From: Isochrysis galbana
Lineage: Eukaryota; Haptophyta; Isochrysidales; Isochrysidaceae
Length of the DNA stretch: 64,000 nucleotides
Reading direction: 5' to 3'
NCBI GenBank assembly: GCA_018136815.1
Contig: CM030940.1
Span: 2,277,915-2,341,914 of the forward strand
Numbering within the stretch: the first letter of the stretch is position 1; every line of letters starts with the position of its first letter. The position numbers and the translations under genes were made by a program. Below, in pieces: positions 1 through 10,580 of this stretch. The notes beneath the pieces are model-generated. The model searched no databases. It saw only the letters and a program-made list of their open reading frames with translations, and was not told the DNA's origin.

Positions 1-244
1 AATGGCGTGCAGAGCTTGGATACCTATCGTCTGCCCCCAGCCACCCGCCCTTTCGCCCCTCCCACTCCACTTCCCAACCCCACCTCCCACCCCACCCACC
101 GCACCCCGCTTTCGGAGCGGTCCCTTGGGCCTGCACCCTTCACCTATGGTATCCCCGCGCCCTGTGCTCCTGCTCCACCGGCGCCCCACGGCTCTTGAGG
201 CCGTTCTCCGCACGCCCATCTTTCGGCGGATCCGCCGCTTGCAG

Positions 245-1695
245 GCAAGCCTTAGAACACAACAAGCGCGTCGAGGAGACGGGCGAGGGCGAGAAGGTCG
301 AGGTGCGCGAGACGGATCTCTCTGTCAAGACAGCGAGGCAGCGGTACAGACTTTTCATGGACGGGACGATGGCAGCCAACGAGGCACTAAAACAGACGTT
401 CCCATTCAATTTGATAAACGCCGCAGGTGTGCGTAAATGCAGTTGCCTCTTGCCCGCTGCCCTCGCGTGCGCCCTTCCACATCACAGCTGCGCCATGACC
501 CACACCGTCGCCGTCCACCTCAATGGTCATTGCAAACGTCGAGCCCTGCCCTCTGCTACATTCGTGCTCCGCGCGGGGCAAAAGTCTCTCGGCAAGCCCG
601 GAAAGTAGCTGATCCGTCAAAAGGCGGAGCCAAGAGCGCGCACCTCGTGCGCGCTGGTGCACGCGGCGTGCCCCCTACCAACCACTGCGCCATTGTGCAC
701 GGTGCGTGAGCTAGCTCGCCCCCATCGAACCACCGATTACTCCAGGCACTATCGAGGAGGTTCGCCAAGTGGTGATGCAAGAGCTGTCGTACCAATCCTC
801 GCTCGAGCTGCAGGCCCGTCGACGCACCAAGCTACCCAGATTGCGGCCATGTTGCCACAATAGCAAAGCGGCGAAGTAGCTGCTTTACCTTGCACGCACT
901 CCTTCACCCGCCACCGAGTGTCCCAGCGTACACAATGGCTGTTCACTGCTCCACGTATCTTCCTCTCAGGAGGATACCTACAACGCGATAAAGCACATCC
1001 CCACCGCCGCCGACATTTCGAAACGGGCTCGTCAGAACCTCGTCTCTCGGCTGGATTCGTACCAGATGCGCCATCAGGTGTGCGGTCCGCCTCATCCTCG
1101 CGCGCTAGATAGGCTAGGGCGTCGGCGTGGGTGGCGCCCTCGTGTCTGGGTCGCATGACGCTGCCGAACGATCCCTCCATCCGCCGACGACCCTCCACTC
1201 ACCGCGCCGCGCTTGCAGCAAATCTTCGCCTCTGTGATTGCCATCATCGAGTCGGACCTCCTGCCGCCAGTTCTCCGCCACGCCCTCGTGGGCGAGGCGC
1301 GCATCGTCTGCCGTGAGCCGAGGCATGCAATATTTAGGGAGCCGCTCGCCCTTGATATGATGGTTGATATTATGTACGACCGGGGATTCTCTGTTTGTGC
1401 AGAAGGTAAGCACGCGTCTCGCCTAAAGCAGGAGCAGATGCATTCCGACGCATGCCGCAACGCCTGTGCGCACGCATGCCAACCTCACGCATAGCAAGCT
1501 GCCCTCCATACGCCCACCCTCGATGACGCGCCCGCAGACCGTGGGCACGGCGAATTCCACTTCAAGGTATATTTTGCACCCCCGGAGTTCCACAATGCGG
1601 CTGGAACCGCGGACCGAGGTTTCAGCGCCAAAAACGGCCTCGACGCTAAGGAACTCTTCTTGCCATCTAGCGGTGGCACCAGCGACAAGAGCTAA
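245..1695 (+). CDS. Multi-exon gene, 3' part; weak RGS-like C-terminal region
   Basis: Five coding blocks with matching phases are visible: 245-426, 746 to about 835, 970-1077, 1219-1405 and 1538-1695 (TAA). Acceptors end in TTGCAG, TCCAG, CTCAG, TTGCAG and CGCAG; donors are GTGTGC, GTGTGC and GTAAGC, but the donor after the second block is not clear. Joined, the blocks read through without stops. The first block is charged (KRVEETGEGEKVEVRETD). The third and fourth run ADISKRARQNLVSRL, then IFASVIAIIESDLLPPVL, which resembles the last helices of an RGS domain (aromatic, then I-x-D-x-x-P-x-x-L). If correct it would be a GTPase-activating regulator of G-alpha. The tail (GHGEFHFKVYFAPPEF onward) is unassigned. 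The true start lies upstream or before the window. Coding status is fairly sure, the family assignment is not. Confidence 0.55.
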
Positions 1696-2170
1696 CTCAT
1701 CTTGATGGGCCGAAGCGCCGATGCCTCGACATGAAGCGTCGCGGGAAAATATGCGAGCGACGGTCCATGATACATAGACGACTTTGACCACGCGTGGCCG
1801 CCCCAATTGCGGTCCACAAATGTAACACGAGCTGAATGCGAGCACCTTCCGAAACACCTTTATGAAGGCGTGAAGGCAGCCTAGGGCCGCATCCCCCCTT
1901 TTGCCCGGCACCGATCCCAATGCCACCTATGTGATGTGCTTCGAAATCTCCATGGGCAGGCCATTTGCTCCTACCCTCAACAACCCGCCCCCCTCCTCGC
2001 ACTACCCAGCCCCTCTTGTTGGATGAGATCGGCAAAAGGGAGTGGTACGTGCATACACTTGCTCGACCATAAATTTCGTGCCCGTCATCTATCCATTGTT
2101 TTCATGATTCATTGAACTTCATATCTTCTTGACGCGAGGTATTGTTTGCGAGTTGATGCGCCTCTCGGCT
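1696..2170. other. Intergenic, no gene seen
   Basis: 3' flank of the preceding gene. Short open frames here lack splice signals, conserved motifs or codon character. The last 130 bases are AT-rich. Confidence 0.5.
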
Positions 2171-2187
2171 AATAATAGACGAATGAT

Positions 2188-3060
2188 TTTTAAAATAATT
2201 AATGTTATATCCTAGCCAACCCCACTAGCTAATTGGACACAACTTTCCCGTCCCGGAATCCCGCCATGCCTGACGAGCCAGGTGTCCGAGTGCTACCGGG
2301 GGGAGGGGGCCCCGCCCCCTCCCCCCGATATTCGTCCTCCCCCCAGTGCATGCACCGACCCCGCGCACCCCAGCACGTCCTCTCCTCGAGTCCACGCTGG
2401 GGGAAAACCCCTTTCGGGTAAAAGCAACGCAGGGGGGGGGGGGGCACTCATGAATAGGAGCCCAGAAACGCTAATCTCTCCTCGCAAGAGCGAGTGGCCG
2501 CGGCGAGCCGCGGCCCTTCCCTCCTGGTTCTCGCGCCCCCATCTTCTCTTACCCAAACGGGGCGAGAAGACACGTAAACGCCGGAGGGGAGAGCTGCCAC
2601 TCCCCCCTCCCCTCCCTCTTCCCTTTTCCTCCTCTCTTCCCTGCGGCGGGGGCCCATGGCGCGCGCCTGCGGCCCCTCTTCAGGTCCCCAGGAGGCCAGC
2701 AGGGGCCTGGGAGCGCAGCTCAGGGGGCAGGTGAGGCTGGGGCATGACCTTGGCCCCTCCTGCCTCTCCATCGCTGGCTCTCGAGCCCCTGCCAGTCGAC
2801 TGGAGCTGGCTGGGGGGTCCTGATCAGGGGGGCCCAGGGGGAGGAGGGGCTGGTCAGAGGGATGGGCTGGCCACGACAGGCCGGGGCGGGCGAATCAGGC
2901 GTGCCTGTGGGGAGAGGGATGGGTCAGCATGGCAGTGTGCTCCTGGCAAGCCATCAGGCATGCCAGGAGAGTGGGTGGTTCCTCCCCCATGGCGGGGGAG
3001 GAGTGGAGAGAGGGGGGGGCTCGTGCCCCGCCATGGGTGAACCAAGTATAAACTTAGTTG
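2188..3060 (-). mobile_element. Retroposon-like element, family A copy 1, with 17-bp TSD
   Basis: The sequence AATAATAGACGAATGAT stands at 2171-2187 and again at 3061-3077, exactly flanking this block: a 17-bp target-site duplication. Read on the minus strand the element starts with CAACTAAG, an AT spacer and CTTGGTT (a short imperfect hairpin), followed by CACCCATGG. It ends GGGTTGGCTAGGATATAAC and then an A/T-rich tail at 2188-2210. Long variable TSDs plus an A/T-rich 3' tail fit target-primed reverse transcription, as for LINEs and SINEs. No reverse transcriptase is encoded, so it is non-autonomous. The 5' half (2484-3060) recurs at 58040-58615 and the 3' end (2195-2300) at 56170-56290 and, inverted, at 17501-17570. 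The interior holds a poly-G run near 2436. Confidence 0.75.
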
Positions 3061-3113
3061 AATAATAGACGAATGATACGTCGAATCCCCCCGCCCCCAG
3101 GCGTAGGCGGTTA

Positions 3114-3150
3114 TGTCCCGTTCCGCAACTTTCTTTTGCGGAACGGGACA
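3114..3150. repeat. Perfect 15-bp inverted repeat (hairpin)
   Basis: TGTCCCGTTCCGCAA at 3114-3128 is followed by a 7-base loop and its exact reverse complement at 3136-3150. It lies 50 bases outside the family A insertion. No role is evident. Confidence 0.7.
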
Positions 3151-3452
3151 TTTTCAAAATATAAAATATCTTGGGACATTTGGGCCTTCCAGAGGGGGGG
3201 GAGGGCGGCAAAAGTGCGTGCGGGAAGGGGTGGTTGTGACTGCTTCTACTACGATTGTACCGGGCTTCTACCGGTAATACCGGTGTACACCATTGACCAT
3301 TGCGTACAAGCGGGAGGAACTAAATTTTTCCTTAGTTCACATGAGGGAGGCCTCATGCCCTCCCCGTCGGCAAGGAGAGCAAAGGATAGAGGCTCCCTTG
3401 GCAAGCCCTTGGGAGAAACCATAAGGCGGCTCTCCCCCCGACCGCAACAGTC

Positions 3453-3668
3453 GGTCTCTTCGAATCCTGCGAGACAAGATTGCCCCTCGTTTCCGTTATA
3501 TAGTACTCCCGTTCTAGAAGAGATCGCCGACGGATCGCCCTTTGATCGTTGCCCGTCGCCGTCTCATCGGAGTGTTTGGGTTTGATTTCAGTTGAGTTAC
3601 GTGAGAAAAGTCGTGGGACGAGAGTTGGAGTGTTTCCTGGGTGTATGAGTCCGTCATCCTGTCGTCAG
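3453..3668 (-). repeat. Dispersed repeat family 5, segment homologous to 50004-50226
   Basis: Reverse complement of 50004-50226 with many substitutions; shared landmarks include ATTGCCCCTCGTTTCCGTTAT, the GATCGCCGACRGATCGCC block and GTGTTTGGGTTTGATTTCAG. No coding potential recognised. Confidence 0.6.
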
Positions 3669-4140
3669 TTATTCATCCGTCGATCAGGCTGACGGATCGA
3701 GCATGACCACTGGCTCGATATGCGATGATTCGGGCAAGGGAAACGATCGGCGGGAGGCGCGGCGAAGGTGGCCGAGAGTGATGGAATGACGGGCTCCCCT
3801 TCGTCGCTAGGAGTCTCGACACTCGTAGCTACGAGGGAGCCGCTATCCAAACGATAGAAGAAGACGCTCCTCGGGAAGAAACGCGCAGGGACGGCGACAG
3901 GGGGGCCGTGCCCCGCGCGACCTCCGCCGCACGCCGATCTCGTGCTGCCTCCGTGCCCTGCGCGGCCTCCGCCGCACGTTCGTCCGATGCTGACAAGTGG
4001 TGGAAGAACCAAAACGCCTTGAGGATGTACCTCTTGGACAAGATCAAGAATCTGAAGAAGCACGGCTTGGGCAAGGCGGCGATGCACAAGGCCTCCGAAA
4101 TCTGGGAGGAGGCCGCCAAGCGCATCGATGCGAACGTGGC

Positions 4141-4345
4141 ACCTCCTCAGCAGAGAAAGGCGGGAGGACGGGCTTGGGCGAGGGCGAGCGCGACGACGGA
4201 GCGGACATGGTTGGGCGGATCGGGATTGATAGGTTGAGGCTGAGGGAGTGGGGAGGTTTGGTATTGAGGTAGTGTTGAGAACGAGGGACGAGAACGGGAA
4301 CGAGAACGAGAACGAGAGCGACGAACGAAGAACGACAGACGACAG
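4141..4345 (+). repeat. Dispersed repeat family 5, segment homologous to 49790-50000
   Basis: Shares GCAGAGRAAGGCGGG, GGGCTTGGGCGAGGGCGAG and the GAGAACGAGAACGAGA microrepeat with 49790-50000. A reverse-oriented relative is at 4895-5100. Upstream, 3900-4130 holds a short Ala/Lys-rich open frame (KWWKNQNALRMYLLDKIK) that is not recognised. Confidence 0.5.
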
Positions 4346-4548
4346 ACGGATAGAGTCCGATGGACCGACAAGATGACACCACACTCACGTCAACACTCTC
4401 CACACTTAATTATCCTTATCACGGAACGCACAGGAACCTGCTGACAGACCGAACAAGGAAGGAAGAGAATGCCGACAAGAGAGCGACGGGGCGACGGACG
4501 ATCCGACGGGGGCGACAGTTACGCACAGGAATAAGGAAGGAATCTTTC

Positions 4549-4860
4549 GAAAACCCTTAAGTGAGTCGATGAAGACCGAAGTAAAATAGCGCCACGATAT
4601 AATCCAACGGCCAACACCTAATACCTAAGGGGGAATCAGGGTCACACAAGGGGGCGGTTCCTTGCACCGGCGATACCTGAACGCGCGACTTAGCCTAAAA
4701 ACGCTAGGAGCACACAAGGAGGTAAGCCAGGTGAGGGCAAGCAGGCGACAAGGGAGGCGACAAAGGAGGCGAGGGCAAAGAGGGCGAATGGGCGAATGTA
4801 GGATCTTGCGACGGTGACTAGTGACTAGCCTGCAAGGAGGGGACATAGAAACGCAAACAA
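4549..4860. repeat. Dispersed repeat, near-copy of 43010-43340
   Basis: Roughly 300 bases shared with 43010-43340 at high identity, from AAAACCCTTAA through GATGAAGACCGAAGTAAAA and GGGGGCGGTTCCTTGCACC to CCTGCAAGGAGGGGACATAG. Flanks differ, so it is a dispersed element. No ends with TSD were found. Confidence 0.65.
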
Positions 4861-4894
4861 CTTCTAAAAGAAAAAGGTCGATCGCGGTTGCGAC

Positions 4895-5110
4895 ACAGGC
4901 TCTCGTCGTCTCGGTCGTCTACCACTCATACCCTACAACCTCACCTCTCCTCGCCAGTCCCTGCAATCACAGCCCACCCCTCGCTCGCCCTCGCCTCTCG
5001 CCGCTCGCTCAATGTGGCTTTCGCCGCCGTCATCACCCTCGCCCAAGCTGGCCTTTCTATACCTTCCTCTGCTGACGAGCTTCAGCCCGTCAGCATCTCC
5101 AAAGTCGTTT
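4895..5110 (-). repeat. Family 5 segment, inverted orientation
   Basis: Reverse complement of the 49760-49970 region (CACTCATACCCTACAACCTC, GCAATCACAGCCC, CTTTCGCCGCCGTCATCACC). Together with 4141-4345 it forms a loose inverted pair around the 4549-4860 repeat. Confidence 0.55.
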
Positions 5111-5403
5111 CCTCCGCCGCGCCTGCCGCCGGTGTGGCTCCTTCCTCATTGCCCTCAGACCTCAGACCCAATGGGTCATCCCAATTTGTCACCAATGCGC
5201 CAATGGGTCATCCCAATTGGTCAGGCTCGCGCGCACGTGCCTGGGGGAAGTCGTCGGCGCGCGGGCGCTTCGGCGACAGTGGTGTGTCCATGAGTAAGAG
5301 TAGATCGTCCACATCGACGGGGCGGGCGTGAGCGGAGGGGAGGGGAGCGGCGCACGCTCCATGACCCTATCGTTTTAACGATAGTTGCCCGGTAGGCATA
5401 GGA

Positions 5404-5560
5404 GGAAGGGGGGAACAAATCACCGGGGGGGGGGGGGGCACCGTACCGTACCTAAGCCCTTTACCCCTACCCCCCTAATAGTGCACGGGGACCGGGGGAG
5501 TCGCCTGAAGGCGGGGGGGGAAAGGGCCGGGGGAGTGGGGTGTAGAACGCTTGCTGCGTG
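5404..5560 (+). repeat. Dispersed GC-rich repeat, homologous to 16706-16850 (inverted)
   Basis: Shares TAATAGTGCACGGGG-type sequence, GGGGGAGTCGCCT, and GGGCCGGGGGAGTGGGG followed by GTGTAGAA with the reverse complement of 16706-16850. It contains a poly-G run of about 12. Confidence 0.5.
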
Positions 5561-5578
5561 AAAGTAGTGGGTCTAGAG

Positions 5579-5602
5579 CCGCATATGATATGGCATATGC
5601 GG
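5579..5602. repeat. Short hairpin CCGCATATG / CATATGCGG
   Basis: Nine-base perfect arms with a 6-base loop. A degenerate copy of the family A 5' motif (AAGTACAAACTTAGTTT) lies about 110 bases downstream at 5714-5730. Confidence 0.5.
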
Positions 5603-5756
5603 TAAGAATATTACAAGGCTTAAATCGTCAACTATAACTATTTTCAATAGATCTTTAGCACTTTTGCGACTAGGAGAGGAGAGCGTCGGCGCGCTCCATC
5701 GCCATCGCGGCTAAGTACAAACTTAGTTTAAATAGAAGCTAGCGTCTGACAATCCA

Positions 5757-5816
5757 CGGTGCTCCCTGCCTCCCCACAACCGATCGCGGTGCTCCCTGCC
5801 TCCCCACAACCGATCG
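5757..5816. repeat. Tandem duplication, two 30-bp units
   Basis: Two identical units (CGGTGCTCCCTGCC... ending CGATCG) at 5757-5786 and 5787-5816. Confidence 0.8.
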
Positions 5817-6029
5817 CAGTCACGAAAAGCCCCGATGAATAGAGCGCGATCATCTGAGCCCATGTGGTAGTAAAATCAATGGTTTGCCGAAGGTGAAGAG
5901 AATGTACTACAGTACTGCTATCTACTTTGACCATTTGTATAGCCGGTTGTTGTCATGTGCTACATCCTGAGCGTCTCGATTGCACAAGATTGATAGTATT
6001 TAAGGCCGCCGGGTGCACCGTAGATGACG

Positions 6030-7553
6030 TCATTCATATTTCGGCCGCGCAAGAAAAGCAGACCGCTGGACAAAAGGTTGAGCAGGAGGGGGAAAGGGAG
6101 ACATGCCGCTTGACTGTGCAACTGGTGGCACCACCGCACGAAGAATGCGTGAAGCAAAGGCATGAGAGTGAGGCGGTGGCGGCATCAACCCAAGCGCAGC
6201 GCCAGATGGCAAGCGTGAGTACCGGCCATACGCAGGCTGCGCAGCGATCCGCGTGATTTGTGAGGCTGCGAAGGGATGTGCAGGTGGAAACGCATGTGCT
6301 GCCCATGGCGCTGCAGCCGCAGCACGCATTGCCGGTACCGACGGAGCAGGATAGCTGACATCTTGCATGTGAAGCTCAAGCGGCGACGAGGCGTAGGCCC
6401 GCGCGATGGGCGAGTGCGCGCACGCGGTTGAGTCTACCGCCGTCGTAGGGACACGAGCGACGATACCCGTGAGGGGCGATGCACGGTCAGTGTGCGCAAG
6501 TTGTGATGGCGATGGCGCGCCAACCGACTTGTCCACGGCAGTAATGAATGAGGAGCCCACGGACCGAAGCAGTGCTATAAACGATTCACACTGCTCACGC
6601 CCGCCGCCGCGCGCGCGCTCGGTCAGACAGACGGCATGCGCCTGCTTCAGGTTGAGAGCCGTCGATGGCAGAATACCTTGCTTGGTTGCACTGTTGAAGA
6701 GCTCATATGGAGGTAGCCATCTCGTGCTTAGCGTCGTCTCCGGAATCAACGCGATCAGCTCGCGCCATGTGTCGCGTGCTTTGAGAAGTTCGGAATGCTG
6801 CGCCGTCTCTTTCTGGACGGCGTTTTCGGGATGCGATGCCGATGAGAAAGCAAGCGCAGGCGACAGCGGCTGCACGGCTAGTGAAGGAGTTGGACTTGTC
6901 ATCACACTTGGCGACGTTGGCATAAATACTTGATGCGGCAATACGGCACACAGCGAGGCGCCGGCAGTTTGCTTCGCGAAAACGTCAAAAGCTGATGATG
7001 GAGCACCACCAAGTTGGTAGTTGAAAGGGGAGGGGCGCAGCCAATCGGAGTGGAGTGGCATCGAGCCTGTAGGAATGGCCGCTCGAGCTCCCTTGACGGC
7101 TCGACAATCCATCCGCCCATCCTCGCATGGGCGCTTTTGTGCATACCCGCCCGGCTCCGTTGCGACATTGTAAGCGCCCATGAGCCCTGATGTCGCATCA
7201 AACGATCTGGGCACCTCGGCGTAGATTGGTCGGGGCTTCAAGATGCGTGGTCTTGATCGGAAAGACTCGCCGCTTGTGGACGTGGGCACGCTCTGGGAGT
7301 CGCTACAATTGAAGGTGCCTAGGACCATCGCGGCAAACATCTCACCCGATGTTGCATGCATCCTTCTTGCGACTGCCACGCAGGATTGTTCAGGTGGAGC
7401 CGAGGAGGCACTTGGGGCAGCAGACAACCATGTATTCTCATGAATCGGCGGTTCGAGTTGCGCAGACCCTCCAACTGGTGGCTTGCTGGGCAGGAAGTGC
7501 TCGACGTGCATGCGCCTCACCTTGTCGGCCTCGGCGCCGGTGGAATGAGCCAT
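6030..7553 (-). CDS. Unknown Ser/Pro/Ala-rich protein, 507 aa
   Basis: Long minus-strand frame; the ATG at 7553 (MAHSTGAEADKVRRMHVEHF) is preferred because sequence upstream of it turns into low-complexity Pro/His runs. I do not recognise the protein. It is rich in Ser, Pro and Ala and looks largely disordered. One compact, more conserved-looking stretch lies near the middle (KARDTWRELIALIPETTLS, then a helix-like QCESFIALLRSVGSSFITAV). No membrane segment or signal peptide is evident. The C-terminal third is His/Pro/Ala-rich and ends ARPKYE. It could be a regulatory or scaffold protein; introns cannot be excluded. Confidence 0.5.
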   Translation of the reverse strand: MAHSTGAEADKVRRMHVEHFLPSKPPVGGSAQLEPPIHENTWLSAAPSASSAPPEQSCVAVARRMHATSGEMFAAMVLGTFNCSDSQSVPTSTSGESFRSRPRILKPRPIYAEVPRSFDATSGLMGAYNVATEPGGYAQKRPCEDGRMDCRAVKGARAAIPTGSMPLHSDWLRPSPFNYQLGGAPSSAFDVFAKQTAGASLCAVLPHQVFMPTSPSVMTSPTPSLAVQPLSPALAFSSASHPENAVQKETAQHSELLKARDTWRELIALIPETTLSTRWLPPYELFNSATKQGILPSTALNLKQAHAVCLTERARGGGREQCESFIALLRSVGSSFITAVDKSVGAPSPSQLAHTDRASPLTGIVARVPTTAVDSTACAHSPIARAYASSPLELHMQDVSYPAPSVPAMRAAAAAPWAAHAFPPAHPFAASQITRIAAQPAYGRYSRLPSGAALGLMPPPPHSHAFASRILRAVVPPVAQSSGMSPFPPPAQPFVQRSAFLARPKYE

Positions 7554-8099
7554 GGCCGTCTTGCCGGTCCAAGCCAGGCTGTGGAAGCTTGCGAGGAGGG
7601 GCTTGGGCTTGGGCTTCTCGGTCTTCGTTGAGGGGACAGGAGGAGGGAGAGAGGGGGTGGGGTGGGGGTGGGGGTGGTCACGGTGGGCACAACATTTTGG
7701 GGGGGAAGGGGACGCACCCTCTCCGCAGGAGGGAGGGGGACCTGCGCGTGGGGGGTGGCGGCGGGAAGGGGGCGGGGGGGGTGCCCATAGAATCTTCCAG
7801 CAGCTTGAAACGGCCGGCGAGGTCTGATCTCGGTGGTCGTCTCCTATGATCTCGCCGTGCCTTCCACCGTGATGTGGGAGGGGATTCGTGATGGCGCGGA
7901 GAGGCGCCGAGAGGACATGGGACTGCTGGCACCAGGGTAGTCTCCAAGAAGCTTCTCGCCGCGTACCTCCCATGCGGGGAGATTGTATAAATCCTCAACG
8001 TGGCTATCGCCACCTCGTGCAATCTCGGAGATTCTCGCCTGTAGCCCATCCGGGCCTTCAAGGCGACCTCCCCTTCCCCCTCCGCCCTACCTACCTAAC

Positions 8100-8480
8100 C
8101 CGTTCGGGGGGGGGGGGGGGGCGCCTCTTTTAATTAATTAGTGACCTTCCAGATCCTCTCCCCCCCACCTGGAAAGACCTGGGCTGCCACTCTGTCGCAT
8201 ATCACGCCGGCGTAAGCCCTAACTACTCTACCCACTTGGCGGCGCTCCATCATTGATGTGTGATGGTGGCATCCCGGTCTTCCCAGGTGGGAGGGTCTAC
8301 TCTAGAAGGTCACCATTTCAAATACAGTGTGCAGGAGATCGGGCCCCGATCTTTAGCTATCGGGGGGAAATTTTCTCCCGATCGCCTACAGCCCCCCCCC
8401 CCCCCCCCCCCCATAGCTATCGGGGGACCGCGAAAATCCCTCGGGGGATTTTTTCCATGCCCCAGGGAGCTATCGCTCGT
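8100..8480. repeat. Low-complexity stretch with poly-G, poly-C and short inverted copies
   Basis: Contains a G run near 8105-8122, a C run near 8391-8412 and several inverted copies of TAGCTATCGGGGG and CCCGATC. No gene seen. Confidence 0.5.
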
Positions 8481-9060
8481 CGTCATGCGCGAAGAAATAC
8501 GGGAAGAGAGCGCAAAACTACGCAAACGAAGGGTTCGAACTATCGTTAAAGTGAAACTCGTCGTCCGCTGAAGCCAACGCGGCGGGTCGAGGAGAGATCC
8601 AAACTCGCGCGGGGGAAGAAGGCGATGTGCGGAGAGACCTAGACAAGCGACGAGCAAGGGGCGACGAAACAAGACGCGAGACGCGAGGCGCGTGCCATTC
8701 GTTCTTCCTTTCTTTCACCGAAACCGCGACGAAAATAACATTAAACGTCGGTACCCCCTCCGCGAGAATCGCGAAGAAGAACGGACGAGATGGAGGCAAT
8801 CGTCGAGGGAATCACCAAAGGAATCGCAGCGAGGGGGGGGGACAGAGGGGGGGGGGGGGGGACGAACGACCCCGGTTATCAATAGGGGTAGGCCAAAATA
8901 TCCACAATTTTTCACCCAAATATCCATTGGAAATATCTCACTGGAGCCCACGGAGAATCCGAATCGGCACGCCTTGCGTGACCACGACGAACATAGAAGA
9001 CGATATATAATGAAAAAGGAGCGCGCTCATGCCGAAATATTCACGCCGAGAGGCCTGAAT

Positions 9061-9112
9061 ACAACACCCCCCGACTCAAATCGAGACGTCTCCCGATGTC
9101 GAGCCCGAAGAC
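9061..9112 (-). repeat. LTR/polypurine boundary of a gypsy-like element (remnant)
   Basis: On the minus strand this reads GCTCGACATCGGGAGACG, TCTCGAT, AGTCGGGGGG, then TGTTGTATTC. The same order occurs immediately before the LTR at 15383 (TGTCGCATTC). It therefore looks like a polypurine tract and the first bases of a diverged LTR that would run leftwards from 9066. The other LTR end was not found. Confidence 0.5.
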
Positions 9113-9260
9113 AGAAGACTACGTCAAGGCGTATGCGGAGACTGAAGAAACTGAGGAAGGATGTAACCCATGGATCCATTTGTTGAGCACAAAATCGGCA
9201 GCTTAGCGCGGCGGCTTCCGATTCTGTACGTCACATCCTGCCACTTTCTCCCTTTTACAG

Positions 9261-9723
9261 GAGTTCTGCTCGGCGCCGCGGCCGCGCAATGGCTGGCCCG
9301 GGTGAGCCATGCCCGGTGCCCCTTCTCCCTGCTGGCCTGCGCTCGTCCGTGGCGCGCATCTCACCGCCCGCCTCCCTCCTCACACAGGCAAACGCCACTG
9401 CACGCGCCAACGCGGGGCGCTCGCGGAGGGTGACAGCCTCATCCCCCAGGATGAGGATGTCGTTCGCCCTCCGCAGCGACGCGAGGGCGCGGTCGCAGTC
9501 GAGGCGGTGCAGAACGAGGAGGCGTGGGGCGACGATAGCGACGAGGATGGCGAGGAAGACGAGCACCTGAACATCACCACGCGCCGCGCCAACGCCATCG
9601 TGGAGTCCGACCAAGAGAGCGACGGCGACACCGGCGTCCCGGCCATCGACCTGACCGAGAAGGCGACGATGAGAGTCGGCGCAATGATGGCCGTCGGCGT
9701 CGGACGCGTGCGCGTGATCGCTA
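9261..9723 (+). pseudogene. Acidic gene fragment, two exons
   Basis: Exon-like block 9261-9301 (acceptor TTTTACAG, donor GTGAGC) joins in phase to a block starting at 9388 (acceptor CACACAG). The second block encodes GDSLIPQDEDVVRPPQRR, then an acidic segment (WGDDSDEDGEEDEHL) and ends at a TAG at 9721-9723. No family recognised. Sequence before 9240 looks like repeat, so the gene is probably truncated at its 5' side. It could be the end of a real gene. Confidence 0.35.
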
Positions 9724-10269
9724 GTTGCGAGTTTTTTGTGTGTGTTCCTCAAGGGAAACGTGAAACGTGCTGCGGACGTACTTGCGGCACCACAAATTGC
9801 CACAAGTTTGACGACAAGTTTGGGCAGTGAGCTACAAGAATCACGCAAGTTTGGCCGACAAGTTTGGGCGAATTCGGCTAAAAGTTTTTACCCACCCCTA
9901 GAGACGTTGGAGCATGCATTGCTCGCAGCTGCCAACGCTCCCTGATCGCTGCGCGCGCGTGTGGGTAGCTTCATAGCTTCCTTGTGTGGATTGTAGTGCG
10001 TGCGTGCGGGCACGGTGCATGCCTTCTCCGTGCGTGCGTGGTGCCTGTTGTCGCGGAGCGAGAAGCGTGGGGGTGGGGGTCAAGGTTGAAGGTTGAAGAA
10101 GGTTGTGGAGGCGTCTGTGGTGTGCACTACCTACATCTAAAGCAATCACTTCAACAAGAATGTATGTCTCATGTATGTGTATAGGTATATGTGTATTGGC
10201 AGTAGGAGGCGAGCGTAGCGAGCCGCGGCGTGGGCGCGGACCGGGCGGCACCGCCTATGATTAACCACG

Positions 10270-10440
10270 TCGTAGTAGGTGTAGGTACCTTGGTCGCCCT
10301 TGGTAGGTTGGTAGCAGCCTTGGTAGCCATATTTGCTACCTAGGTAGATAGTGGTAGTGGCTGAGCTCTACCTAGGTAGATAGTGGTGGGCCTTTTGGGG
10401 GGGTGGTACCTTGGTATATTGGTACCAGGCTACCTAGTTC
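10270..10440. repeat. Palindromic microrepeat region (CCTAGG / GGTACC)
   Basis: The 20-mer CTACCTAGGTAGATAGTGGT occurs twice and GGTACC with TTGGTA several times within 170 bases. Similar palindrome-rich patches built on other motifs occur at 42735-42880 and 51040-51410. Confidence 0.6.
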
Positions 10441-10450
10441 ACACCCTTAT

Positions 10451-10580
10451 CCGCTAATGAGGGAACTGGGAAAGGGGGAGGGGGTTGTTAGGGGTTAAGG
10501 TTGGATAGTAGGGAGGTACACTAGCACACTGCCTCACACCGCACACTTAGCGGGGAATTTTAAGAAGATTTTTTTTTCTC
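10451..10580 (+). repeat. Short interspersed repeat, family 3, copy 1
   Basis: About 125 bases, sharing GAGGGAACT, GGGGGTTGTTAGGGGTTAAG, GCACACTGCCTCA and TTTAAGAAGATTTTTTT with 34852-34980 and 57911-58030. All three copies are plus strand and end in a T run. No box A/B recognised. Confidence 0.7.

Noticed and set aside
1697-2035. 112-aa minus-strand ORF
   Set aside because: No start context, motif or splice support; lies in the 3' flank of the first gene.
9096-9206. 36-codon ORF (MSSPKTEDYVKAYAETEE)
   Set aside because: It starts within the gypsy 3' region on the opposite strand and has no further support.
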